Shown here one piece after another: positions 1-8,433 of a DNA stretch of 64,000 bases. The stretch spans positions 1 through 64,000 of the forward strand of contig JAFGRD010000093.1 in the NCBI GenBank assembly GCA_016935315.1, given 5' to 3'. The stretch's first letter is position 1. The number at the start of each line of letters is the position of its first letter. The position numbers and the translations under genes were made by a program. Source of the DNA: Pirellulales bacterium. GTDB taxonomy: Bacteria > Planctomycetota > Planctomycetia > Pirellulales > Thermoguttaceae. Under the pieces are notes generated by a model. The model searched no databases. It saw only the letters and a list, made by a program, of their open reading frames with translations, and had not been told where the DNA came from.

Positions 1-281
1 AAGTAGTTGCCCGTCACACCGTCGTTCTTGTGATAGGCGGCCTTGTACCACTCGTTCTCCGTCGGAATGAAGTACTTCGCGCCGGGCCTCCGCATGAACG
101 TGTTCTGGTCGCTAACGTTCAGGTACGCCCCGCTCTCCCTGTCGCCGTTGCCGGTGTCGTCGTTTGGGTTGCCGGGGTTGCCGACCGGCACCATTTCGAT
201 CGTCACGCCCCCGGCCGCGCCTGCCAGCAGCGCGATCGCCGCCACGGCCGCCAGCGATCGGGATAGGCACATCTCAAACAT
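1..281 (-). CDS. Formylglycine-generating-enzyme-like (SUMF1 family) secreted protein, C-terminus beyond window edge
   Basis: The minus strand from 281 is open to the window edge (93 codons visible). It starts with a signal peptide (positive CLSR then an AAVAAIALLAGAAG core), followed by VTIEMVPVGNPGNPNDDTG and then RRPGAKYFIPTENEWYKAAY. Both pieces are hallmarks of planctomycete formylglycine-generating-enzyme-like proteins, in which the ENEWYKAAY motif normally lies well over 100 residues from the N-terminus. Here it follows after about 75 residues, so the central part seems missing. It lies 23 bp downstream of the propeller-transglutaminase gene and is probably the last gene of that run. 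The real function (sulfatase activation or a structural C-type-lectin-like role) cannot be decided from this fragment. Confidence 0.75.
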   Translation of the reverse strand, partial: MFEMCLSRSLAAVAAIALLAGAAGGVTIEMVPVGNPGNPNDDTGNGDRESGAYLNVSDQNTFMRRPGAKYFIPTENEWYKAAYHKNDGVTGNY

Positions 282-304
282 AGCGGTCCTCAGGATGGCC
301 ATCG

Positions 305-1951
305 TCAGTCGGGCAGTGGCGACCATTCTCCGAAGCGTTCCGTCTCGACGCGGCAGGGGCCTTTCGACCTCCAGGTGGCGTTGGAGTTGTACTCCCACTG
401 GAGCTGCTCCGAGCCGCCGCCGCCAATGGTCGTGATCAGATAGCGGTTGTCGCGATACCCGATCACGGCGGCCTTGCGGGCGGGATACTCGAAGACGCCG
501 CGGCCGCTGGAAGGGTCGAGCGGCACCCAGCCGTAGTTCGGCAGATAGACCTCCGGCCAGCGGTGGAAGACGCCGTTGTCGGTCGAGGCGTCGTCGCCGC
601 GGATGACGACCGACCCGACGTAGCGGGCGGGCAGCCCGGCCGCGCGGCACAAGGAGATAAACACGAAGCTGTATTCGGAGCAGGAGCCGCTGCCGCGCTT
701 CAGCACCGTGGGCGCCACGTTCCACCCGCCGGTCAGCTCGTAGTGCATCTTGCGGGTCACGTGCTCGAACAGCTTCCGGGCGATCCCGTAGCAGTTTTTC
801 TCGTCGCCGACGACGTCGCGGACCGTCCGGCGGATGTACGGGTCGTTGATCCAGTACTTCGAGCCGTCGCTCAGATAGCGATCTCGAATCTCCTTGGGGA
901 TCTCGGAGAGCGTTCCGACTTTCTCGGGGAAGAGGAAGTGCCTGACCTTGAACAGCTCGACCTTGGCCTCCCACGAGACGGTGATGAACCGGCCGGCCGC
1001 CACGTTGTCGAAATGGTAGTGCGCCAGCTTCTGGTCCCACTGGTCGGTGACGAACTCGTCCGGCTCGGGCGAGAAGACCAGCGGCCCCAGGAGCGTTTGG
1101 GCGGGCAGATCGCGGGGGACGGCCAGATAGACGTCGAGCGAGACGAGCTCGCCGGGGCCGTAGTTGCGCACCTGGTGCACGAACTCGAGCGTTTCCTTCT
1201 TGCCGTCGCTGCGGGCAAAAGCGGCCGTGTCCCGCGGCTTGATCTGGTACAAGGTGTCGCTCTGGTAGTCGACGTTCCAGAGGCATTGGCCGTCGAAGGC
1301 CAGGCCCCGGGGAAACTTCGACGGGGAGGGCAAGGCGACGATCACGTCCCCGGTCTTCGGAGAGACCATGTAGATCATGTCTTCGGTCCGCTCCGACACC
1401 CAAAGGTACTTGCCGTCGTAGGTCAGGCCGTAAGGTTCCGCCGCCGGCGACGGGAGCTCGAGAATCGTCGTGCCGTCCTCGGCCGAGATCTGATACAGGC
1501 GATGGCGCTTGACGTCGGCCACCCAGAGGTGCTTGCCGTCGAAGGCCAACCCCTGCGGGCTGCTGCACCGGACCTGGATCGTCTTCTCGGCGATGCCCGT
1601 CTTGGGGTCCAGCCGCAGGGCCTTCTTCTCGTCGGCGTCGAGCACCCAGAGCAGCTCGCCGTCGGACGTGAGGCCTTCGATCTGATAGCCGGGGGCGGGC
1701 AGCGACTCGACGACGTGGCCGTCCGCCGGATCGATCCGGTAAAGGAGATCGGTCCGCCGGTCCGCCAGCCAGAGGGACTTTCCGTGGAACGTCAGGCCGG
1801 TCGGGCAGCGCCCCGGCGTGGGAAACTGTTTGACTACGTCGCCCGGGTCGGCCAGCAGGGGCAACGGCATCAGCAGCAGCAACACGACCTGAATTCTCGC
1901 GAATGCAGCTAGGCGTTGCAGGACGGGCCGGGGCAGACGTTGCGTCGTCAT
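305..1951 (-). CDS. Secreted beta-propeller plus transglutaminase-like protein
   Basis: About 548 residues with an N-terminal signal peptide (hydrophobic VVLLLLMPLPLLA). Residues about 40-250 hold five propeller-like repeats of the form GLxxDGKxLWVxD...LYxIxPxTG, as in NHL/YVTN-type streptogramin-lyase-like propellers. The C-terminal half is a transglutaminase-like (papain-fold) domain: catalytic Cys in GSGSCSEYSFVF (about residue 424), His in HRWPEVYLP (about 463) and Asp in VPLDPSSG (about 479), the complete triad order. It probably acts outside the cytoplasm as a peptidase or cross-linking enzyme on an unknown substrate. An ATG at 1978 is in frame, but 1951 has GAGAGGG at good spacing and gives a cleaner signal peptide. 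It follows the HEAT gene by 70 bp and likely shares its transcript. Confidence 0.85.
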   Translation of the reverse strand: MTTQRLPRPVLQRLAAFARIQVVLLLLMPLPLLADPGDVVKQFPTPGRCPTGLTFHGKSLWLADRRTDLLYRIDPADGHVVESLPAPGYQIEGLTSDGELLWVLDADEKKALRLDPKTGIAEKTIQVRCSSPQGLAFDGKHLWVADVKRHRLYQISAEDGTTILELPSPAAEPYGLTYDGKYLWVSERTEDMIYMVSPKTGDVIVALPSPSKFPRGLAFDGQCLWNVDYQSDTLYQIKPRDTAAFARSDGKKETLEFVHQVRNYGPGELVSLDVYLAVPRDLPAQTLLGPLVFSPEPDEFVTDQWDQKLAHYHFDNVAAGRFITVSWEAKVELFKVRHFLFPEKVGTLSEIPKEIRDRYLSDGSKYWINDPYIRRTVRDVVGDEKNCYGIARKLFEHVTRKMHYELTGGWNVAPTVLKRGSGSCSEYSFVFISLCRAAGLPARYVGSVVIRGDDASTDNGVFHRWPEVYLPNYGWVPLDPSSGRGVFEYPARKAAVIGYRDNRYLITTIGGGGSEQLQWEYNSNATWRSKGPCRVETERFGEWSPLPD

Positions 1952-2021
1952 GGATGGACCCTCTCGGTTGGATTGCATCTGCCCCGGCTCGTGTCCCGGA
2001 CCTCCGTGTCGCTGCGTTTGA

Positions 2022-4178
2022 TTATTTCGGCACGGGAAGCAGGATCGTGGCGTTTTCCGGGAACGACGCCTCGCCGGCCTTGCCGTTGATCCGGTACTGG
2101 ACCTTCAACTGCTTGACGGTGTTGGGCACCGGGTCGCCGCCGAAGCTGGAGTTGTAGTTGGCCGACGGCAAGACGATCAGCGGAAAGTCGCTGGCGTGCC
2201 GTTGCAGCGTCTCGGTCACGTCCTTGAACTTCGTGCCCGCACCGTACTCGGCCTTGATGATCTCCACCTTCACCGGGTCGTGGCCGACCTGGGCCAGGAG
2301 CTTCTGGACGTCGCCCGAGCGGCCGCCGATCTTCTGGGCGATGGCCAGCGAGACGGCGGCGGCTTCGGCCTTGGCCGCGGGGGCGCCGGCGGCGTCGGCC
2401 GCCTTGGCCAGGTCGACGGCCAGCCGGAGCATGTCGAGGCTGGGGTAGCGCTGCATTACTTCCAGCACCAGCTTCTTCTCGGCGTCGCGCTCGGCGACGG
2501 CCAAGACGGCGCGGCACATCTCGGCCCGCTGCTGGTCCGGCACGGTGAACTGCCGCACCAGGCGGATGTAGCCGCGCACGGCCCGGATCTTGTACTTCTC
2601 CTCCGGCGCGGTCTTGGCCAGATCGAGCAGCACGGGCGACGCGTCGACGTCCATCCACTCGCCCAACAGCCGGCTGGCGGTGTCCTGGAGCTCGGGGCTG
2701 GCGTCTTTGGCCGCCGCGCCGATCGCTTCGAGGGCCTTGCTGCCGCCCATGGCGCCGAGGATCTCCAGCATGGTGCATTGCGCCGACAGGGGCGCCTCGG
2801 GCATCGCCGCCACGAGCCGCGCCGCGCAGGCTTCGCGGTCGGGCATGCGGATACACGCGGCGCGGAGCGCCTGCCGAGCCGGCCGGGCGTCCTCCGGCTT
2901 CTCGGGACCGGCAACCCGCGTGATCAACACCGCGAGGTTATCGGCCCCGACGGTCTCGCCCAAGGCCAGCAGCGCGGCGGCGCGGATCTCGGCGTCCGGA
3001 TCGTCGGCAGCACTAAGCAGGGCGTCCGTCGCGTCGATGCGCCGCTGTCCGACCAGCTCGATCAGCAACCGGCGGGTTGCCCCTTCGGCCTCGGGCAGGC
3101 GCGCGGCCAGATCCGCGTCGACCTGCCGGCCCGGCAGGTTGGCCAGCGTGCCGCGGGCCGCCTCGGCCACGTCCTCGTCGGCCCCGGTGGCAATCTCCAG
3201 CAGCGTGGGCACGCAGGAGACGTCGCCCAATCGCTCTAGGACGCCGATCGCCGCGATCCGTGCCCGGGGTGTACCGTCCTTGGCCGCCTCCATCACGGCA
3301 GGCAGCGCCGCCCTGTCGCCGCGGTCGGCCATGGCCAGCAGGATCAGGGCCGCGCGGTCGGGCGGCGCCTGCTTCAGCTCGGCGACCAGGGCCTCGGCCA
3401 CCTCGTTTCCGGGAAGCTCGCGGGCCGTGCTCAGTCCGATTTGCAGCAGCGACCGGTCGTCCGAGCGCAACTGCTCGATCAGCAGCGGCACGCCGGCCGA
3501 CCGTCGGGCGAGGATGGCCCCGCGGGTCGCCTCGACGATGCGTTGCTTGGGCAGGTCGGTCTTGCGGACCAGGTCGTACAGCGCGGCGGCTTCCTGGGCC
3601 TTGTCTTCGGCCAGGAGCTTCTCGGCGCAGAGGATGCAGCCTTCGGCCACTGCCGAACGGACGGCGGGCGGCGCGTCGGGCAGCGACTGTTTGAGGATTC
3701 GCGTGGCCGCCGCGTTGCCAATGTGTCCCAGGGCAACGGCTGCCGCCGAGGCCACCCCGGCGTCGGCGTCCTGAAGCCGCCCGGCCAAGGCGTCCACCGC
3801 TCCGGCGTCGCGGCGAACGCCGATCGAATTGATCACGCCGATCAGCACGCGGCCTTGTGTTTTTCCCATGGCCTCGCGCAGCGCCGCGTCGGCTTCCGGG
3901 CCGGGGATCACTTCCAGGGCGATGCGTGCCCAGGAGGTGAGCTCTTCGTCCGGCAACAGCGCCGCCAGCGCCGGCACGGCGTCCTTGGTGCCCCAGACGG
4001 CCAGTCGCTTACAGGTGATCGCCTTCTCGGCCCGCGGGGCGTCCGAGGTGAGCACGTCGATCAGTTGGCCCTCGGCCGGCTCGGCGGCCTGAGCGGGGCC
4101 GGGGTGCGTTGCCGCAACCGCTGCCACAACCGCGGCAATCAGCGCGGCGCACATCGTGAAGTGTCGAATCGTATGCAT
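2022..4178 (-). CDS. Exported HEAT-repeat protein with planctomycete C-terminal domain
   Basis: 718 residues. A signal peptide (MHTIRHFTMCAALIAAVVAAVAA, cleavage likely after AQA) is followed by a long alpha-solenoid of about 12-15 HEAT-type repeats (for example DPDAEIRAAALLALGETV and DADAGVASAAAVALGHIG). The last 100 residues (VGHDPVKVEIIKAEYGAG through NATILLPVP) form a separate, beta-rich segment that I associate with exported planctomycete proteins but cannot name. No catalytic motif is visible, so the likely role is a scaffold or protein-binding surface in the periplasm. It lies between the oxidoreductase (59 bp upstream) and the propeller-transglutaminase gene on the same strand. Confidence 0.8.
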   Translation of the reverse strand: MHTIRHFTMCAALIAAVVAAVAATHPGPAQAAEPAEGQLIDVLTSDAPRAEKAITCKRLAVWGTKDAVPALAALLPDEELTSWARIALEVIPGPEADAALREAMGKTQGRVLIGVINSIGVRRDAGAVDALAGRLQDADAGVASAAAVALGHIGNAAATRILKQSLPDAPPAVRSAVAEGCILCAEKLLAEDKAQEAAALYDLVRKTDLPKQRIVEATRGAILARRSAGVPLLIEQLRSDDRSLLQIGLSTARELPGNEVAEALVAELKQAPPDRAALILLAMADRGDRAALPAVMEAAKDGTPRARIAAIGVLERLGDVSCVPTLLEIATGADEDVAEAARGTLANLPGRQVDADLAARLPEAEGATRRLLIELVGQRRIDATDALLSAADDPDAEIRAAALLALGETVGADNLAVLITRVAGPEKPEDARPARQALRAACIRMPDREACAARLVAAMPEAPLSAQCTMLEILGAMGGSKALEAIGAAAKDASPELQDTASRLLGEWMDVDASPVLLDLAKTAPEEKYKIRAVRGYIRLVRQFTVPDQQRAEMCRAVLAVAERDAEKKLVLEVMQRYPSLDMLRLAVDLAKAADAAGAPAAKAEAAAVSLAIAQKIGGRSGDVQKLLAQVGHDPVKVEIIKAEYGAGTKFKDVTETLQRHASDFPLIVLPSANYNSSFGGDPVPNTVKQLKVQYRINGKAGEASFPENATILLPVPK

Positions 4179-4237
4179 GGTTCCTTGTCCTTTTCGTCAG
4201 GTAAGCGGTAGTCAAGCATTCCCTGGGGGCAATATTT

Positions 4238-5524
4238 CTACAGCCTCCACGGTGCGCGGAGTGCCTCGGACCGCAGCCGGTTCGCTTGTTCGTCGTCGAT
4301 GAATTCGTTCTTGACCGGGTCGTAATTGACCTGGCGATCGAGAAAGACGGCGATATTGGCGGCATGGCAGGCGATGTGGGAATAGCAGGCCGCGTCGGCG
4401 TGCGCCCGCGGCTTCTGGCGAGTCTTCACGCAGTCGAGGAAATCGCGGACATGGAACGTGGCCGGGTAGCCGCCGATTTCGGCGACCTTTCTGCCTGCCA
4501 GCAGGGCGGGCGAGCTGAGGACCATCTTGCCGCTGTCGCCCGCCTCGACCCAGCCCTGATCGCCTTCGAACCGCACCGGGCAGGAGCCCAGGGGGAGCCA
4601 GCCGTCGTTGCGGATGACCAGCTCGACGCCGTTTGCGTAGCGTGCGACGACGCGTCCGTCTTGCGGCGGGTTGTACTCGACCGGGGCCGTGTTGTCGGCA
4701 CCGGCGGCCCACTGGCAGAGGTCCACGCAGTGGGAGCCCCATTCCAGGACTCCCCCGCCGACCATGCCGCCGCCCTTCTCGAAGTTGAACCCGTCCAGCA
4801 GCGCCCGATTGAACGGCCGCCAGGCCGCGGGCCCCAGATAGAGGTCCCAGTCGACCTCTTCCTTGGGCGGTTCGGGCTCCGGGGCGGCCCAGCCGCTGCT
4901 GCTGGTCGACATCCCGGCCGGATGGGCATGGACGGCCTTGAGTTTGCCGAGCCTTCCGGTGCGGGCCAGCTCACAGGCGAAGGCGAAGTGCGGCAGATTG
5001 CGCCGCTGGGTGCCCGCCTGGAAAACGCGCCCGGTGCGGCGCATCGTCTCGGCCAGCAGCAGACTCTGCGAGATATTCTTCGTGCAGGGTTTTTCGCAGT
5101 ACATGTCCTTGCCCGCCCTGGCCGTGTAAATCGCGGCCGTGGCGTGCCAGTTCGGCCCGGTGGCGATCAGCACGGCGTCGATGTCGGGGCGGTCCAACAA
5201 CTCGCGGAAGTCGCGATAGGTATCGCAATTCTGGTTGCCGTATTTCTGATCGGCCATCTTCTTGACGGCGGCGCGCCGGGCGGCCTTGACGTCGCAGACC
5301 GCCACGAATTGCACGTCCGGCTCCGGCAGGAAGCACCCCAGGTCGTAGGTGCCCCGGTTTCCGATTCCGATTCCCCCGAGCACGATCCGCTCGCTGGCGG
5401 CGGCCATGCCGCCTCTGCCCAGCGCGGTGCCCGGAATCACCTGCGGCGCCATCACCGCGGCCCCGACTCCCAGCGCGGTCTTCAGGAACCGCCGCCGATC
5501 TAGGGATGCCATGCGTTTGCTCAT
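4238..5524 (-). CDS. Tat-exported Gfo/Idh/MocA family oxidoreductase
   Basis: 428 residues. A twin-arginine signal (DRRRFLKTALGVGAAV, residues about 10-25) precedes a Rossmann domain with GIGIGNRGTYDLG and the family signature DMYCEKPCTKNI, whose EKP lysine is the conserved catalytic/NAD(P)-proximal residue. The C-terminal Gfo/Idh/MocA alpha-beta domain carries GGGVLEWGSHCVDLCQW. Family members oxidise or reduce sugars, inositols and related polyols with NAD(P); planctomycetes have many Tat-exported copies whose substrates are mostly unknown. It lies 34 bp downstream of the GH127 gene, which suggests it handles a sugar released or modified by that enzyme (inference). Confidence 0.88.
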   Translation of the reverse strand: MSKRMASLDRRRFLKTALGVGAAVMAPQVIPGTALGRGGMAAASERIVLGGIGIGNRGTYDLGCFLPEPDVQFVAVCDVKAARRAAVKKMADQKYGNQNCDTYRDFRELLDRPDIDAVLIATGPNWHATAAIYTARAGKDMYCEKPCTKNISQSLLLAETMRRTGRVFQAGTQRRNLPHFAFACELARTGRLGKLKAVHAHPAGMSTSSSGWAAPEPEPPKEEVDWDLYLGPAAWRPFNRALLDGFNFEKGGGMVGGGVLEWGSHCVDLCQWAAGADNTAPVEYNPPQDGRVVARYANGVELVIRNDGWLPLGSCPVRFEGDQGWVEAGDSGKMVLSSPALLAGRKVAEIGGYPATFHVRDFLDCVKTRQKPRAHADAACYSHIACHAANIAVFLDRQVNYDPVKNEFIDDEQANRLRSEALRAPWRL

Positions 5525-5558
5525 GATTGGTCTCCTGGTTTGTCGGTCTGTTCAGTGT

Positions 5559-8036
5559 TTATTCGCCTTCGACTTTCCACTCGTGGATGCCTCCGGCCCA
5601 GCGCTGTTGCGATTGAACTTCGATACGCAGCCCGTCGGTCGTGACCGGATCGAACGTGGTGCGGTTGTAGCAGTCGATCTCGACGCCGTAGCCGCTGGGG
5701 TTGGCCACCGGCGTCCACGCGTCGCCGCGGCGATAGAGAAGGGTCCACGACTCGGGCAGCCGGCATTCGCCGCGGCCCGTATCGTCGAGCCAATAGACCG
5801 CCACCGCGTGGACTTTGGCGGGCCGGGCGAAGCGGTACTCGCCCCATTCCTTAGTGCCCTTGTTGGGCCACCAGTGCAAGAAACGGTTCGCGTGGTCGCC
5901 CGAGGAACGGGGTTCTCGCTGGTCGTTCAGCGCGGCCACCTCGCCGTGCGACGCCGCGGCCCGGCTGGTCGAGGCGATCGTCGGCAGCGGCTCCGGGCGG
6001 ACGCCCTCGGCGGTGCGGCCGATCCAGACGGCCATGCCCCCGGCGTCGCGATGGGCCCAGGCGTAGTACGGAATGGCGCGAAACGCCACGGGCGTTTGCC
6101 CCAACCGCTTCGCGCCGTCGGGGCCTTTCTCCCAGCGGGTTTCCCGGGCCGTGCCCTGGACGACCGACACGCCGCCGAGCAGGTCGGCGTCGAATCGGGT
6201 GGTCAGCGGGGCGTCGTCCTCCAGCAACAAGCCGGGAATCGATTGCACCTCGACGTCGGCCCCTTCGATGCAGTAGACGATCGGGCCACGCTGGATGGCC
6301 ACCTTGCCGCGGTCCTCGACGATCCGCGCGTCGGCCGTCAGGCGACGCACCGGCATGGGCAGATCGAGCTGTACCCGGTCCCCCTTCCGCCAATGGCGGT
6401 CCAGGGTCGCGTATCCCTGCTCGACGCTGAGCGGAACGGCCTGGCCGTTGACCGACAGGGTCGGCTTCGGCACGTCGTTTCCCAGAAACTTGTAGAGTCC
6501 GCCGGGCACGGCCTCGCCCCGCGACCAGCCGGGAATGCGGAGTTTCAGAGCCAGATCGGCCTCGGTCTCCAGCGTGATGCTCACCTTGCCGTCCCAGGGA
6601 TACCGCGTGGCCTGGCGGATGCGGAGGGTCTGGTCGCCGACCGGCAGCACCGCCTCCGAGGCGACGTACAAGTTCACAAAGACCCGGTGCTTCGGCTGCG
6701 CATCGTCGACGGCGTAGACGTAGCCGGGCATCGAGGGGATGAATCGCGAGATGTTGCTCGGGCAGCACGCGCAGCCGAACCAGGGGCTGCGGGCGCGGCG
6801 CCCCTCCGTTTCGAGCGGGTTGGGGTAAAAGAACGTGTTTCCCTCCAGCGACACGCCGGAGAGCAAGGCGTTGTAGAGCGTGCGTTCCAGCACGTCGATG
6901 TACTTCCCGTCGCCGGTCAGGCAGAACAGCCGGTGGTTGAAGTAGACGTTGGCGATCGAGGCGCAGGTCTCGCAGTAGGCCACGCGGTTGGGCAGGTCGT
7001 AGGCATCTCCAAAACCTTCGTGGCCGCCCGCCGCGCCAATGCCGCCGGTGACATAGAGCTTCGTCTCGACCACGTCGTGCCAGATGCGGTCGATGGCCGC
7101 AACGTACGACGGATCGCCGGTCAACGCCGCCACGTCGGCCATGCCCGCATACATGTAGGCCGCCCGCACCGCGTGCCCCACGGCCTTCTCCTGCTCGACC
7201 ACGGGCCGGTGGTCCTGGCTGTACTCGCCCATCAGGCCGAACTTGCGGCCTTCGGCGCGGCCCCGGGCGTCGAGAAAGAACTTCGCCGTGTCGAGATACT
7301 TCTTCCGGCCCGTCAGGCGATAGAGCCGCCCCAGGCCGATCTCGATTTCCTGGTGTCCGGGCGGCCAGTTCTCCTTCTTGTCGGCTCCGAATGTCTCGCA
7401 GATCAAATCGGCGTTCTTCAGGGCCACGTCAAGCAGGTTGCGCTTTCCCGTGGCCACGTGATGGGCCACGGCCGCTTCGTAGAGATGGCCCACGCAATAG
7501 AGCTCATGGCCGCCGGGATCCGACCAGCGCGCCGCGCCGCCGGGCGGGTTGTACTTCTCCTCGTCCGCGCCGGCCTTCTGGAAGATGGTGCGCGAGGTGT
7601 AGAGATAGCCGTCGTCTTCCTGGGCGGCCGCGATCTTGGCAATCACTTCGTCGAGATACTTGTCGAGCTTCTCGTTCTCTTGCAGGGTCAGGACGTAGCT
7701 GGCCCCTTCGATGATCTTGTAGACGTCGGAATCGTTGAAGTAGATGCCTTCAAACTTGCCGCCGAGCAGCCCGCCGGCCCGCGCGAAGTTGGCGATCCGC
7801 TGCGTCTGTTCGCACTTCTCGAAACAATAGGGAATCGTCGTCTCGCGGCTGGTGACCAGGCGGGGGGCCCAGAACTGGTCGGCCACCTCCACGGCCGTAA
7901 AGGGCACCGGGCGGACGGGATACTCGTGGGACGACTGGACTGAGACCGCTTGACCCAAGGCAACTTGGGCCGAGGCAGCCGCGGTCGAGACGACGACGGC
8001 CGCCGCCAGACCGACGAGCGAGGATTGAAAAGGCAT
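5559..8036 (-). CDS. Secreted GH127 glycosidase (beta-L-arabinofuranosidase-like) with discoidin-like tail
   Basis: 825 residues from ATG 8036. Signal peptide (SSLVGLAAAVVVSTAAASAQ), then a GH127 (formerly DUF1680) catalytic domain. The cysteine-dependent active site of the family is recognisable: Glu and Cys in YCETCAS (about residue 353-357) and the adjacent cysteines in FGCACCPSN (about 421-425), which in characterised GH127 enzymes bind zinc and include the nucleophile. The last 110 residues (RFLHWWPNKG to IHEWKVEGE) resemble a coagulation-factor/discoidin-type carbohydrate-binding fold. The frame is open further upstream to 8228, but a promoter-like sequence at 8189-8216 and the AGGACAGG before 8036 favour the shorter start. 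It heads a five-gene minus-strand run. The exact sugar specificity is not decidable. Confidence 0.9.
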   Translation of the reverse strand: MPFQSSLVGLAAAVVVSTAAASAQVALGQAVSVQSSHEYPVRPVPFTAVEVADQFWAPRLVTSRETTIPYCFEKCEQTQRIANFARAGGLLGGKFEGIYFNDSDVYKIIEGASYVLTLQENEKLDKYLDEVIAKIAAAQEDDGYLYTSRTIFQKAGADEEKYNPPGGAARWSDPGGHELYCVGHLYEAAVAHHVATGKRNLLDVALKNADLICETFGADKKENWPPGHQEIEIGLGRLYRLTGRKKYLDTAKFFLDARGRAEGRKFGLMGEYSQDHRPVVEQEKAVGHAVRAAYMYAGMADVAALTGDPSYVAAIDRIWHDVVETKLYVTGGIGAAGGHEGFGDAYDLPNRVAYCETCASIANVYFNHRLFCLTGDGKYIDVLERTLYNALLSGVSLEGNTFFYPNPLETEGRRARSPWFGCACCPSNISRFIPSMPGYVYAVDDAQPKHRVFVNLYVASEAVLPVGDQTLRIRQATRYPWDGKVSITLETEADLALKLRIPGWSRGEAVPGGLYKFLGNDVPKPTLSVNGQAVPLSVEQGYATLDRHWRKGDRVQLDLPMPVRRLTADARIVEDRGKVAIQRGPIVYCIEGADVEVQSIPGLLLEDDAPLTTRFDADLLGGVSVVQGTARETRWEKGPDGAKRLGQTPVAFRAIPYYAWAHRDAGGMAVWIGRTAEGVRPEPLPTIASTSRAAASHGEVAALNDQREPRSSGDHANRFLHWWPNKGTKEWGEYRFARPAKVHAVAVYWLDDTGRGECRLPESWTLLYRRGDAWTPVANPSGYGVEIDCYNRTTFDPVTTDGLRIEVQSQQRWAGGIHEWKVEGE

Positions 8037-8188
8037 GGGCCTGTCCTGTGGGTGAAGATGCGTGCCCCGATCCGGCCAGATGCGAGGGCCGCAGATGTCG
8101 GTAGGGCAAATTCCCGGCCAGGAATTCGCCGTAGGCGAGTCCTCAACTCCGGCAAGCGCCGTTGCGACCGCCGCCTGCCACAGCGTCC

Positions 8189-8216
8189 AGTGTACCCGAA
8201 TCCCCGCCCGTTTCAA
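8189..8216 (-). promoter_or_regulatory. Sigma-70-like promoter for the GH127 run
   Basis: On the minus strand TTGAAA (8216-8211), a 16-bp spacer, then TACACT (8194-8189). The -10 lies about 150 nt before the chosen ATG at 8036. It is the only good promoter match ahead of the five-gene run. Confidence 0.45.
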
Positions 8217-8221
8217 GACAT

Positions 8222-8301
8222 AGGGCAAGCGTTATGGTCAGAAAGGCGCCTGTACCGCCTTTCCACCCATAAGAATGCCCAACCCATTCTCTTGCGAGTC
8301 C
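8222..8301 (+). repeat. Dispersed repeat family 2, copy 1
   Basis: 80 bp running from GGGCAAGCGTTATGG to CTTGCGAGTCC. It aligns along its whole length with 24851-24971, except that the latter has about 41 bp inserted. The core AAGAATGCCCAAC is shared with shorter copies at 15763 and 33163. No open frame or transposase is linked to it. Confidence 0.7.
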
Positions 8302-8433
8302 TCAAGTGGCACCAGGCATCCTCGGCCCCCACCCTCGTCCGTCCGCCACGTGCAGAGCACCGCCGCGGCAACCGACTGCCGGCAGCCTGCCAGCGGGGCC
8401 GCGGTGCGGGCGGTCGCCGGATGGTGGACGCCG

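Larger units (their letters stand above)
8037..8433. other. 397-bp intergenic region with promoter and dispersed repeat
   Basis: Between the start of the GH127 gene and the end of the Hsp70-like gene. It contains a minus-strand promoter-like sequence (8189-8216) and a copy of a dispersed repeat (8222-8301). The rest (8302-8433) shows no supported gene. Confidence 0.6.

Noticed and set aside
5349-7943. Long plus-strand open frame opposite the GH127 and oxidoreductase genes
   Set aside because: It is antisense to a gene with clear GH127 motifs; the translation is Arg/Gly/Val-rich with no domain, a product of high G+C codon use.
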